Both the position numbers and the translations under genes were made by a program. A DNA stretch of 18,229 nucleotides from Dehalococcoidia bacterium (GTDB lineage Bacteria; Chloroflexota; Dehalococcoidia; GIF9; AB-539-J10). This document shows, piece by piece, positions 1 through 7,001 of the stretch; positions within the stretch are counted from its first letter, which is position 1, and every line of letters starts with the position of its first letter. Under the pieces are notes generated by a model. The model had not been told where the DNA came from, searched no databases, and worked only from the letters and a program-made list of their open reading frames with translations. The stretch lies in assembly GCA_030612345.1 (NCBI GenBank), contig JAUWOB010000004.1, positions 1 through 18,229 of the forward strand. The letters are read 5' to 3'.

Positions 1-504
1 CGTCGTGTATCGTCAGTCCGTTGGCGGTACCTGGGTCTCCAATGGGCAAGTCCGTGTCGTTCCTGTAGGTGATCGTCCAGGTAAGCGTGGTGTTCGCCGT
101 TGCTGTTTGCGGGTCGACTGACTTCCAGAGGGTGATGCCGCCGCAGTGGGCTGTAAATGTGACTGTGGCTCCCGGCGTGCCATAGTCTCTGCTGTACTTC
201 TCCTGTGCGCCCAAAGCCGCCTGCTGGTAGACTTGGGCCGCGTGGTCGTGCCTTCGCTAGTCGCCACAAAGTAATACTTGACATAGTCTGCGGCATTGAA
301 GGAATAACAGGTTCTTATTCCCGGGAAGTATAGCTGATCATAGACTGGCATCGAACCATAACCACATTTGCCAGCAATGCTGTGAATACAGGTCTCTGTC
401 CTGATGAGTCGGAACTGGTCCGGATTGAAGTCCGGGTTTCCCACCGGCTGAAGCCAGGCACCACCGTTGGAGCCAATTGTACCGAAATCGAAGCTTTGGT
501 AGCT
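1..504 (-). pseudogene. Frameshifted DUF11-like surface protein fragment (runs off left edge)
   Basis: Two minus-strand frames together read as one extracellular-type protein. The first frame is open from a TGA at 505-507 and contains FDFGTIGSNGGAWLQP and, further on, NAADYVKYYFVATSEGT. The second frame takes over near position 246 and continues to the window edge with DHAAQVYQQAALGAQEKY, then WKSVDPQTATANTTLTWTITY and a run ending GTANGLTIHD. The last part matches the DUF11-type beta repeat (KSVDP, YTITY-like strand, terminal D) found in cell-surface proteins. One base restored in the stretch at 241-252 would join the frames as SEGT-DHAAQ. No ATG start or signal peptide is visible: the only start in the first frame is a GTG at 444, inside coding-looking sequence, and upstream frames carry several stops. 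Decay or a sequencing error could explain the frameshift; the extra stop upstream favours decay. The function of the intact parent is unknown. Confidence 0.6.
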
Positions 505-880
505 TCAGACGACCGACTCAATCTACGCCCGGGCGTGAATGGTAATCACCGTGAGAAATACAGGCTCACATAGAGCACAGGCATGATGCTCAGCCTGGTG
601 CCGGAACACCTTCTAGGATGAATTCTATTCCTCCCGCATGGTTCCCAAACGAGCGCTGAGCGACACGTCACCATGAAGAAACAGCGCCATACGGTAGGGG
701 CGGGCCTCTCCCAACGCCGGGACGGTCCAATACCGTCCTCTACGGCACCCAGCAGCTGGGATTACCGCGCGGACTCCACCCTAACCGGGATTCTTTCGGT
801 CGCTTTGCTCCCTTAGAAGGACATCAGACAAAAGTGCTTACGCCGACAAGAGGCGAGGGGCTCAGAACTATGAGGGAGGC
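505..880. other. Gene-free GC-rich spacer with several hairpins
   Basis: No open frame here has a recognisable protein or ribosome binding site. The segment from about 690 to 815 is rich in inverted repeats: GGACGGT/ACCGTCC at 720-738 with a 5-base loop, CCCAG/CTGGG at 748-760, and ACCG/CGGT near 794-810. The sequence GTAGGGGCGGGCCTC at about 695-709 resembles GC-rich dispersed repeats I recall from environmental Chloroflexota genomes. It could be a repeat remnant or an uncharacterised structured RNA; it matches no RNA family I can name. The strand of any transcript is unknown. Confidence 0.4.
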
Positions 881-910
881 TTGCCTAAGATTCGGAATAG
901 CGAGTATAAT
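881..910 (+). promoter_or_regulatory. Sigma70-type promoter for ilvE
   Basis: TTGCCT at 881-886 and a perfect TATAAT at 905-910 are separated by 18 bases. Transcription would begin near 917, giving a leader of about 30 bases before the ilvE ATG at 948. A strong Shine-Dalgarno sequence, GGGAGG at 937-942, lies 5 bases before that start. The short leader leaves no room for an attenuator between this promoter and the gene. Confidence 0.7.
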
Positions 911-947
911 TGACTAGCTTTGTCCACCAGTAGAAAGGGAGGAAAAC

Positions 948-1901
948 ATGCCAGCTTACGCCTTCTTTCACGGGCAGTTCATGCCGCTATCTGAAGCCAG
1001 AATCGGAATCATGACCCACGCCCTGCACTATGGCACCGCTTGCTTCGAGGGCATCCGCGGACACTGGGACAGCGAACAGGAAAGATTTTGCCTTTTTAGA
1101 ATCCACGATCACTATAAGCGCATGCTCGAGGGCTGCCGCATCCTGAAGATCGGCTCTCCTTACTCCATTGATGCTCTTTGGCAGCTGACGGGGGAGCTTT
1201 TGGAGAAGAGCGGCTACCGCGAGAGCGTGTATATCCGTCCTTTAGCCTACAAGAGCTCCGAGGTCCTGGCGATCCGCCTCCACAACGTGGAGGATGATTT
1301 CCTTATTGCCGTGACCACATTCCCTCCTTACCTTGATGTGGAGAAGGGTGTGCGCTGCTGTACTTCATCGTGGCGTCGGGTCGACGATACCATGGTTCCG
1401 CCTCGCGGTAAGATCTGCGGCATCTATGTAAACAGCGCACTGGCTAAGACCGAGGCCCAGGAAAACGGCTTTGATGAGGCAATACTGCTGACTCACGATG
1501 GACATGTCTGCGAGGGCAGCGCCGAGAACATCTTTCTTGTTTTGCAGGGCAAACTGGTAACTCCGCCGTCATCAGACGACATTCTCATGGGCATCACCAG
1601 GGACACGGTCATCAAGTTGGCTAAGAACGAATTAGGCGTAGATACGATTGAGAGGCAGGTGGACCGAAGCGAGCTTTATGTAGCCGAAGAATGCTTCTTT
1701 ACGGGGACTGCGGCCGCCATAGCCCCCATACTGGAAATCGACCGTCGCGTCATAGGGAGGGGCGAGATCGGGGAGATGACCGCCAGATTACAGAAGCTCT
1801 TCGGGGAAGTAATGCTGGGAAGGAATCCCAAGTACTCTGGTTGGTATTACCTGGTTGCCCCTGGAACCCCGATACAATCGGGGCGCAAGCGAATCATTTA
1901 A
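948..1901 (+). CDS. ilvE: Branched-chain amino acid aminotransferase (class IV)
   Basis: A 317-residue PLP-dependent class IV aminotransferase, expected to interconvert Val, Leu and Ile with their 2-keto acids using glutamate/2-oxoglutarate in the cytoplasm. Visible family features are the N-terminal HALHYGTACFEGIRG (about 24-38), YIRPLAY (95-101), the PLP Schiff-base lysine K155 in PPRGKICGIYVNSALAK, and the EGSAENIF block (189-196), whose E189 should contact the pyridine nitrogen. FFTGTAAAIAPI (250-261) is the phosphate/cofactor cup near the C-terminus. Length is normal for IlvE (about 300-310). The start is supported by GGGAGG 5 bases upstream and a promoter at 881-910. D-amino acid and 4-amino-4-deoxychorismate enzymes share the fold, but the motif set and length favour BCAT. 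The last codons overlap by 8 bases the 3' end of the convergent aldolase gene. Confidence 0.93.
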   Translation: MPAYAFFHGQFMPLSEARIGIMTHALHYGTACFEGIRGHWDSEQERFCLFRIHDHYKRMLEGCRILKIGSPYSIDALWQLTGELLEKSGYRESVYIRPLAYKSSEVLAIRLHNVEDDFLIAVTTFPPYLDVEKGVRCCTSSWRRVDDTMVPPRGKICGIYVNSALAKTEAQENGFDEAILLTHDGHVCEGSAENIFLVLQGKLVTPPSSDDILMGITRDTVIKLAKNELGVDTIERQVDRSELYVAEECFFTGTAAAIAPILEIDRRVIGRGEIGEMTARLQKLFGEVMLGRNPKYSGWYYLVAPGTPIQSGRKRII

Positions 1902-2469
1902 AAGGATCTGCGCCGGGATTCACCTGGAGAGCCTTCAGCAGATAGAGGACGCGGCAACTCCGCTCCAGGACGACGGTGTAGTAATAGGCCTCCTCCAACA
2001 GCTGGCTAACAGCAAAGCTGCCGTGCCCCCGCACCAAGACCACCTTATGCTCCATCACCAGCCTGGCTATCTCGCCGGCAAGTCCTTCAAGCTTGTCCAC
2101 CATCTCTGCACTCAAGACAGGCACCTTAGACAGCAAAGCCCGCCCCTCCACGTCACGGGGCACAATCACCTCTTCAGTGAAGGACAAAGCCACCGCGTAA
2201 GGCGGATGGGCATGAACCACTGCCAGTGCCGACGTGTTCTTGTAGATACAGCGATGAACTTCCAGCTCCTGCGAAGCCAGGGGCGTAGCCCGGTTGTTCT
2301 TGGTAATCCCCGTCTCCACCAGATCTCCTTCCTGAATGGAGCCCAAGGGGCTACCTCGATGAGTAATAACCAGATGCTCTCCAAGCTTGACACTGAGGTT
2401 ACCTCCCTGGGCTGAAACCAGCCCTTGAGAGAAGAGCCCCTGTCCTACCGACTGAAACTGAGATAGCAT
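1894..2469 (-). CDS. Class II aldolase/adducin family protein (FucA/AraD-like)
   Basis: A 191-residue zinc-dependent class II aldolase fold. The family's GGN phosphate-binding turn appears in SAQGGNLSVK (about 20-29). E68 in SQELEVHRCIY is the likely catalytic acid/base, and H86 and H88 in VVHAHPPYAVALS plus H149 in RGHGSFAV are the expected Zn ligands. Substrate cannot be read from sequence: L-fuculose-1-phosphate aldolase, ribulose-phosphate epimerase-like or methylthioribulose-phosphate dehydratase-like activities share these motifs. I chose the ATG at 2467-2469 because AGGTG (2476-2480) sits 6 bases upstream. A GTG at 2476-2478 would add three residues but has no ribosome site. The gene follows lexA directly, its ribosome site overlapping the lexA stop, so it is probably translationally coupled and the last gene of the rel-rpsT-lexA operon. 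Confidence 0.85.
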   Translation of the reverse strand: MLSQFQSVGQGLFSQGLVSAQGGNLSVKLGEHLVITHRGSPLGSIQEGDLVETGITKNNRATPLASQELEVHRCIYKNTSALAVVHAHPPYAVALSFTEEVIVPRDVEGRALLSKVPVLSAEMVDKLEGLAGEIARLVMEHKVVLVRGHGSFAVSQLLEEAYYYTVVLERSCRVLYLLKALQVNPGADPFK

Positions 2470-2475
2470 TCTTGA

Positions 2476-2480
2476 CACCT
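2476..2480 (-). promoter_or_regulatory. Ribosome binding site overlapping the lexA stop, deciding the aldolase start
   Basis: On the minus strand, AGGTG precedes the ATG at 2469 by 6 bases and its first bases are the end of the lexA TAG. This favours the ATG over the GTG that lies inside the same site, and implies coupled translation of lexA and the aldolase. Confidence 0.5.
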
Positions 2481-3117
2481 ATGATATGCGTCGTATCACG
2501 GCCACCACCCTGCCCTGAATCTCGACATTACCGGGAGCAGCATAAATGGGTTTCATCTGACTGTTGGTCGGCTCCAGGCGGATACGATCTGGCTCAGCGA
2601 AAAACCTCTTGAGTCTAACCTCTTGCTCTGCCTTCAGCCAGACTGCCACCATATCGCCATTCTCAGGCCTGCTCGCATTGTCCATCAGAACCGTGTCGCC
2701 ATCAGCTATCAGAGCGTCTAACATGGAATCCCCTCTTACGCGAAGGGCATAAACATCTTGCCTACCACGAACTAACTCCTCACTCACGTCCACTCCTTCA
2801 TGGGGAACGGTATTTCCTGTGTCAGGCACAGGAATAGGCTCACCGGCCGCTATTATCCCTACCACCGGAATATGAACAAGCTTCCTGCCTTTGTGCAATG
2901 GGGCCAAGACCTCAATGCCCCGAGATATGTCGCTGTGGCGGCGAATATATCCTGCCTGCTGCAATTTGCTCAGGTTGTAAGCTACCACCGACGTGGAGCT
3001 TAGCTCACATCCAGCGGCAATATCCCTAATCGTAGGAGGATACCCCTTGTCACGCACGAATGCGGCGACAAGGCTGATGATACGCTCCTGTTTGGGCGAA
3101 AGCGACTTCACAGCCAT
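2479..3117 (-). CDS. lexA: LexA SOS repressor
   Basis: A 212-residue repressor of the DNA-damage response. The winged-helix DNA-binding domain spans about 1-70, with the recognition region YPPTIRDIAAGCELSSTSVV and KLQQAGYIRR. The S24 peptidase domain follows. The self-cleavage bond should be A91-G92 in IIAAGEPIP; the catalytic serine is S131 in RVRGDSMLDALIADGD and the lysine is K170 in EVRLKRFF. RecA filaments should trigger cleavage. Length is typical for LexA (about 200-215). The gene starts with ATG 14 bases after the rpsT stop, with GGTGA just upstream, so it is co-transcribed with rel and rpsT. I saw no Gram-positive-type SOS box (CGAAC-N4-GTTCG) upstream of lexA or the operon, so any autoregulation must use another operator. 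Confidence 0.95.
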   Translation of the reverse strand: MAVKSLSPKQERIISLVAAFVRDKGYPPTIRDIAAGCELSSTSVVAYNLSKLQQAGYIRRHSDISRGIEVLAPLHKGRKLVHIPVVGIIAAGEPIPVPDTGNTVPHEGVDVSEELVRGRQDVYALRVRGDSMLDALIADGDTVLMDNASRPENGDMVAVWLKAEQEVRLKRFFAEPDRIRLEPTNSQMKPIYAAPGNVEIQGRVVAVIRRIS

Positions 3118-3131
3118 CGGTCACCGGCGGA

Positions 3132-3389
3132 CTACTTCTTGTTCGGCTTGGTGGTCAAGCGAGACTTGAGTCTGGCGCCTTTGTTCTTATGAATAATGCC
3201 CTTGCTCACCGCCTTATCTATGCTACTTATGGCCGCCACTGTTTTTCGCTCTGCCGATTCTTGGTCGGCATCTGTTGGGCTTTTCGCCTTAGCTACGTAT
3301 GTCTTGACACTGCGGCGCACCAGGCGATTCCGCAACCGCTTTCTCTCGGTTGCCCTGGCGGCCTTGTTACCGCGCCCACTAACTGCCAT
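3132..3389 (-). CDS. rpsT: 30S ribosomal protein S20
   Basis: An 85-residue, strongly basic primary 16S rRNA-binding protein. Its bS20 features are the Lys/Arg-rich N-terminal helix (NKAARATERKRLRNRLVRRS), the middle region ending AAISSIDKAVSKGIIHKNKGARLKSRL and a basic tail. Length is normal for bS20 (about 85-90). The ATG follows the rel TGA immediately, and the ribosome site GGAGG (about 3394-3398) lies within the last codons of rel, so translation of the two genes is probably coupled. lexA begins 14 bases downstream. Confidence 0.95.
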   Translation of the reverse strand: MAVSGRGNKAARATERKRLRNRLVRRSVKTYVAKAKSPTDADQESAERKTVAAISSIDKAVSKGIIHKNKGARLKSRLTTKPNKK

Positions 3390-5537
3390 TCATGCCTCCT
3401 TTCTCATTACGCTTACTACGTTCCACACTGAGTAGATTCTAGAGATGATCCTGCTTAGCTGAGCGGCACTTTTCACCTCTAAGGTAAGATGCAGTGTGAC
3501 GCTGTCATCACGGCGGCCGGCTGTGCTGATATCACCAAGGTTTACCTCTTCTTCGGCTATAATAGCACTAATATCCCGAATAAGGCCAACTCTATCCCAA
3601 GCATCAACCTCAACCGTCACAGGGTAAATCTGGGCCACATCGCCCCACTCCACCTTGATAAGCCGTTCCCTCTCCTGTTCATGGGTAATATTAGGGCAAT
3701 CCCTTCGGTGCACAGTGATGCCGCGGCCCTGCGTGATATACCCGATAATCTTATCCCCTGGCAGGGGATGACAGCAATTAGCCAAACGGGTAAGTAGGTC
3801 TCCCACACCCAACACCTTAATACCCACAGGGCTGACCTTCCGCGCAGGCAGAACGTCAACCATCTCTCCCGTAGGCTCCAGATCTCCGCTCAGTTTAAGC
3901 GATATTTGAGCAGAGTTGATGCTGCCGCTGCCCAGGGCAGCAAAAAGATCATCTGCGTCGTCATAGTCAAGGAGACGCGCCACCTTGTCAACACCGGGCA
4001 GCCCGATGCCTAGCCTCTTAATCTCCCTGTCCCAGATCTGCTTGCCCTCTTCAATGCATTGACTGCGCTCCTGTCTCTTGAACCACTGCCGGACCTTGTT
4101 TCGTGCGTGAGACGTCTTAACATAGCCAAGCTCAGGATTAAGCCAGTCCAGGCTGGGGCCTTTGTCTGCCTTGCTGGCCATGATCTCCACCATATCGCCG
4201 TTCTTAAGCCTATAGTTCAGCGGTTCGAGCTTGCCATTCACCTTCGCCCCAATACATCTGTACCCCAGGTCGGTATGAATGCGAAAGGCGAAATCCAGAG
4301 GAGTAGCGCCCCTGGGCAACTCCTTTATCTCCCCTTTGGGGGTATAGGCATACACTCGATCTACAAGAACATCGGTCTTAACGGATTCCAGGAATTCCTC
4401 ACTGTCAAGCTCCTCCCTCCAACCGCCAAGCTGCTGCAGCCAGGCTATCTCATCATGAAACTGCTCACCTGTTTTCCCCTCTTTGTAGAGCCAGTGAGCA
4501 GCTACCCCATACTCGTTCACACGATGCATGTCATGGGTCCGAATCTGGATTTCTAACGGCGTTGTGTCCTGACACATCACCGTAGTATGCAGAGCCTGGT
4601 AGCCATTATCCTTTGGGTTAGCGATGAAGTCGTCAAACTCCTCAGGCATGGGACGCCACAGATTATGGATGCTCCCCAGTGCTTTATAACAATCTGAAAC
4701 TGAGTTCACCAATACACGCAAAGCGAAAAGGTCATGGATATCGCCGAAATCCTTGCCTTGCGCGTCATACTTACTGATCTTCTGATATATGCTGTAGATG
4801 TGCTTTGGCCGACCAGAAACCCTGGCTTCTATATCAACCTTCTCCAATTCGCGGCGCAGTGTCTCACTAACCTCAGTTATGTAGCCTTCCCTCTCGGCTC
4901 TCTTTCCGGCTACTAAGCGGGCAATTCGATGGTATGCACGCGGCTCCAAATAGCGAAAGGCCAGATCCTCCAGCTGCCATTTGGCCTGCCTCAGCCCCAG
5001 GCGGTGTGCCAGAGGAGCATATATCTCCAGAGTCTCCTGAGCGATGGCCCGTCGTTTCTCCGTGGGCAAAGCACCCAACGTGCGCATATTATGTAGCCTA
5101 TCTGCCAGTTTGATAAGAACCACCCGCAGGTCTTCAGCAGTGGCCAGGAGCATCTTTCGTAAGTTCTCGGCCTGGGCCTTAGTCTTTGCTTCTCGAGTAC
5201 GGCTCCGGCTTGTCAACCGGTTCAGCTTCGTAACTCCATCAACCAGTCTGGCCACTTCCAAGCCGAAGCTGGCCTCGACTTCGTCCAATGATACACCACA
5301 ATCTTCGAGGACATCGTGTAATAAGGCGGCAGCTAAGGTTTCAGCATCAAGGTGAAAATCAGCCAGAATCAGAGCGGTATTCAAAGGATGCTCCAGGAAA
5401 GGCTCTCCTGTCTTACGTAGTTGCCCTGCGTGAGCCCTAGAGGCGAACCCGTAGGCTGCCGTAACCAGAGCGACCTTGTCCTCAGGCAGGTAAGCGCTGC
5501 CCTTTTCTATGAGCGCACTGACTTCCATCTCATTCAT
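3390..5537 (-). CDS. rel: Bifunctional (p)ppGpp synthetase/hydrolase
   Basis: A long RelA/SpoT homologue that makes and degrades (p)ppGpp in the stringent response. From the ATG at 5537 it is 715 residues. The HD hydrolase domain keeps its metal and catalytic residues: H50 in EHPLNTALIL, H74-D75 and E78-D79 in LLHDVLED, and D146/N150 in ADRLHNMR. This makes it hydrolase-competent, unlike monofunctional RelA. The synthetase domain has RPKHIYSIYQKI, D269 in IHDLFALRV, NGYQALHT (311-318) and E329 in LEIQIRT. A TGS domain (about 390-455, VYAYTPKGEIKELPRGAT) and a C-terminal ACT domain (about 638-715) follow. The frame extends 36 codons upstream, but those would overlap hisS and look non-coding. 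A second ATG lies at 5528; neither has a clear ribosome site. First gene of an operon with rpsT, lexA and the aldolase. Confidence 0.93.
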   Translation of the reverse strand: MNEMEVSALIEKGSAYLPEDKVALVTAAYGFASRAHAGQLRKTGEPFLEHPLNTALILADFHLDAETLAAALLHDVLEDCGVSLDEVEASFGLEVARLVDGVTKLNRLTSRSRTREAKTKAQAENLRKMLLATAEDLRVVLIKLADRLHNMRTLGALPTEKRRAIAQETLEIYAPLAHRLGLRQAKWQLEDLAFRYLEPRAYHRIARLVAGKRAEREGYITEVSETLRRELEKVDIEARVSGRPKHIYSIYQKISKYDAQGKDFGDIHDLFALRVLVNSVSDCYKALGSIHNLWRPMPEEFDDFIANPKDNGYQALHTTVMCQDTTPLEIQIRTHDMHRVNEYGVAAHWLYKEGKTGEQFHDEIAWLQQLGGWREELDSEEFLESVKTDVLVDRVYAYTPKGEIKELPRGATPLDFAFRIHTDLGYRCIGAKVNGKLEPLNYRLKNGDMVEIMASKADKGPSLDWLNPELGYVKTSHARNKVRQWFKRQERSQCIEEGKQIWDREIKRLGIGLPGVDKVARLLDYDDADDLFAALGSGSINSAQISLKLSGDLEPTGEMVDVLPARKVSPVGIKVLGVGDLLTRLANCCHPLPGDKIIGYITQGRGITVHRRDCPNITHEQERERLIKVEWGDVAQIYPVTVEVDAWDRVGLIRDISAIIAEEEVNLGDISTAGRRDDSVTLHLTLEVKSAAQLSRIISRIYSVWNVVSVMRKEA

Positions 5538-5613
5538 AATACTGCAATGACTGGGGCAGCGCAAATCGCTACAACAAATATGGTAAACTAGAAGACGCAC
5601 AAGGGAGGTTGAT

Positions 5614-6867
5614 TTGTATAAGGCACCTCGAGGAACATTCGACATTCTGCCTCAAGAGCACCCCTACTGGAAGTACGTAGAGGAAAGGGCGGCCTCGCTA
5701 TGTCGGCTCTATGGCTACCAGCCTCTGAACACGCCGATATTCGAGGATGCCCAGCTCTTCACCAGAACTGTGGGCAAGGGGACCGATATCGTCGATAAGG
5801 AAATGTATGTCTTCCAGGATAAAAGCGGACACGAACTGGCTTTGCGGGCAGAGGGAACAGCGCCGGTCTGCCGGGCTTACCTGGAGCATGGACTATTCAA
5901 CCTGGCGCAACCGGTGAAGCTCTACTACATCGGACCGGCCTTCAGATATGAGCGTCCCCAAGCTGGAAGGTACCGCCAGCACCACCAATTTGGCTTTGAG
6001 GCCTTAGGTGAGGCCGATCCTGTTCTGGATGCCGAAGTAATAGAGATGGCCTGTCGATTCTTCCTCTCCCTGGGGCTATACGGGGTTTCTATTCAGCTCA
6101 ATAGTATCGGCTGTAGGCTGTGCCGACCCGGCTACCTGGAAGTACTGACACGGCACTATGCAAGTTACGCGAACAGCGTTTGTCCTGACTGCAAGGCCAG
6201 GCTGACCAAGAACCCGCAGCGGCTGCTTGACTGCAAGAATGCCTCGTGCCAGGAGATAGCCAAAAGCGCGCCGAAGCCTTCAGATTACCTATGCCATGAT
6301 TGCCAGCTCCACTTCCTCAGCGTTCAAGAGTTCTTAGTGGCGTTGAGCATTCCTTTTCAACTGAATCATAGATTAGTCCGCGGCCTGGATTATTACACCC
6401 GGACAGTATTCGAGGTGGAGCCTGAAGGCAAGGGCGGACAAAGCACTCTTGGCGGAGGCGGGCGCTATGACGACCTCATCGAGACTCTCGGGGGAAACCC
6501 AACTCCAGCGGTCGGCTTTGCAGCCGGGCTGGAAAGGATAATACTGAATTTGAAGAGACAGAACTCAGATATTCCGGCATTGCCCAGGCCTCTCGTTTTT
6601 GTCGCTTACTTAGGGCCAGAAGCTAAGGTTGAGGCGATGAAGATTGCCTCACAGCTACGGAAAGCTGAGATTGCCACTATCCTAGCCGCGGGGGACAAGA
6701 GTCTCAAAGGGCAGATGAAACAGGCTGGTTCTTCAGGCAGTACCTACGCCCTGATACTCGGCCAGGAAGAGGTCACTAACCGAAACGTAGTTCTGCGAGA
6801 CATGAGGAGCGGAGAACAGAGAATCATTCCCCTGGCTGACGTCGCCATGATGATCAAGCCCCGCTGA
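5614..6867 (+). CDS. hisS: Histidyl-tRNA synthetase
   Basis: A 417-residue class II synthetase that charges tRNA-His. Visible motifs are APRGTFDILP (4-13), LRAEGTAP (78-84), motif 2 FRYERPQAGRYRQHHQFGFE (110-129), the HisRS signature RGLDYYTRTVFE (256-267) and motif 3 GFAAGLERI (301-309). The anticodon-binding domain covers about 325-417. The insertion region carries four cysteine pairs: C167/C170, C190/C193, C207/C212 and C227/C230. This pattern occurs in a subset of bacterial HisRS and may bind zinc. Translation starts at a TTG (5614-5616), with a strong AGGGAGG (5602-5608) ending 5 bases upstream. The gene is divergent from rel across a 76-base spacer that must hold both promoters; no clear consensus is visible in it. 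Confidence 0.96.
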   Translation: MYKAPRGTFDILPQEHPYWKYVEERAASLCRLYGYQPLNTPIFEDAQLFTRTVGKGTDIVDKEMYVFQDKSGHELALRAEGTAPVCRAYLEHGLFNLAQPVKLYYIGPAFRYERPQAGRYRQHHQFGFEALGEADPVLDAEVIEMACRFFLSLGLYGVSIQLNSIGCRLCRPGYLEVLTRHYASYANSVCPDCKARLTKNPQRLLDCKNASCQEIAKSAPKPSDYLCHDCQLHFLSVQEFLVALSIPFQLNHRLVRGLDYYTRTVFEVEPEGKGGQSTLGGGGRYDDLIETLGGNPTPAVGFAAGLERIILNLKRQNSDIPALPRPLVFVAYLGPEAKVEAMKIASQLRKAEIATILAAGDKSLKGQMKQAGSSGSTYALILGQEEVTNRNVVLRDMRSGEQRIIPLADVAMMIKPR

Positions 6868-6903
6868 TATCGAGGTCAGAAGTGGCATCGCCAGTGTCAG
6901 ATA

Positions 6904-6912
6904 TGCTATAAT
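6904..6912 (+). promoter_or_regulatory. Extended -10 promoter for gyrB
   Basis: TGCTATAAT at 6904-6912 is a perfect extended -10 element (TGn followed by TATAAT). No good -35 is seen 17-18 bases upstream, as is usual for extended -10 promoters. Transcription would start near 6919, giving a leader of about 80 bases before gyrB. This suggests gyrB is not only read through from hisS. Confidence 0.6.
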
Positions 6913-7001
6913 ACACGTGGTGCCATTACCATCAAGGACAAGTGAGAGCCCGTCATCTTTCCCGCCGTGAGTTGCACTTCTCTCTTATGCCATAGAATGC
7001 C

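Noticed and set aside
748..800. Resemblance to a T-box (GGGATTACCGCG) or to the 16S 530-loop complement
   Set aside because: Only about ten bases match, the surrounding conserved structure is missing, and the ilvE promoter lies downstream, so a T-box would not be in the ilvE leader. No rRNA sequence continues on either side.
3389..3420. LexA operator (CGAAC-N4-GTTCG) near the rel-rpsT-lexA genes
   Set aside because: No match was seen by eye in the junctions or upstream of rel.
5538..5645. 36-codon N-terminal extension of Rel
   Set aside because: It overlaps the start of hisS on the other strand, has no ribosome site and its composition is unlike a Rel N-terminus.
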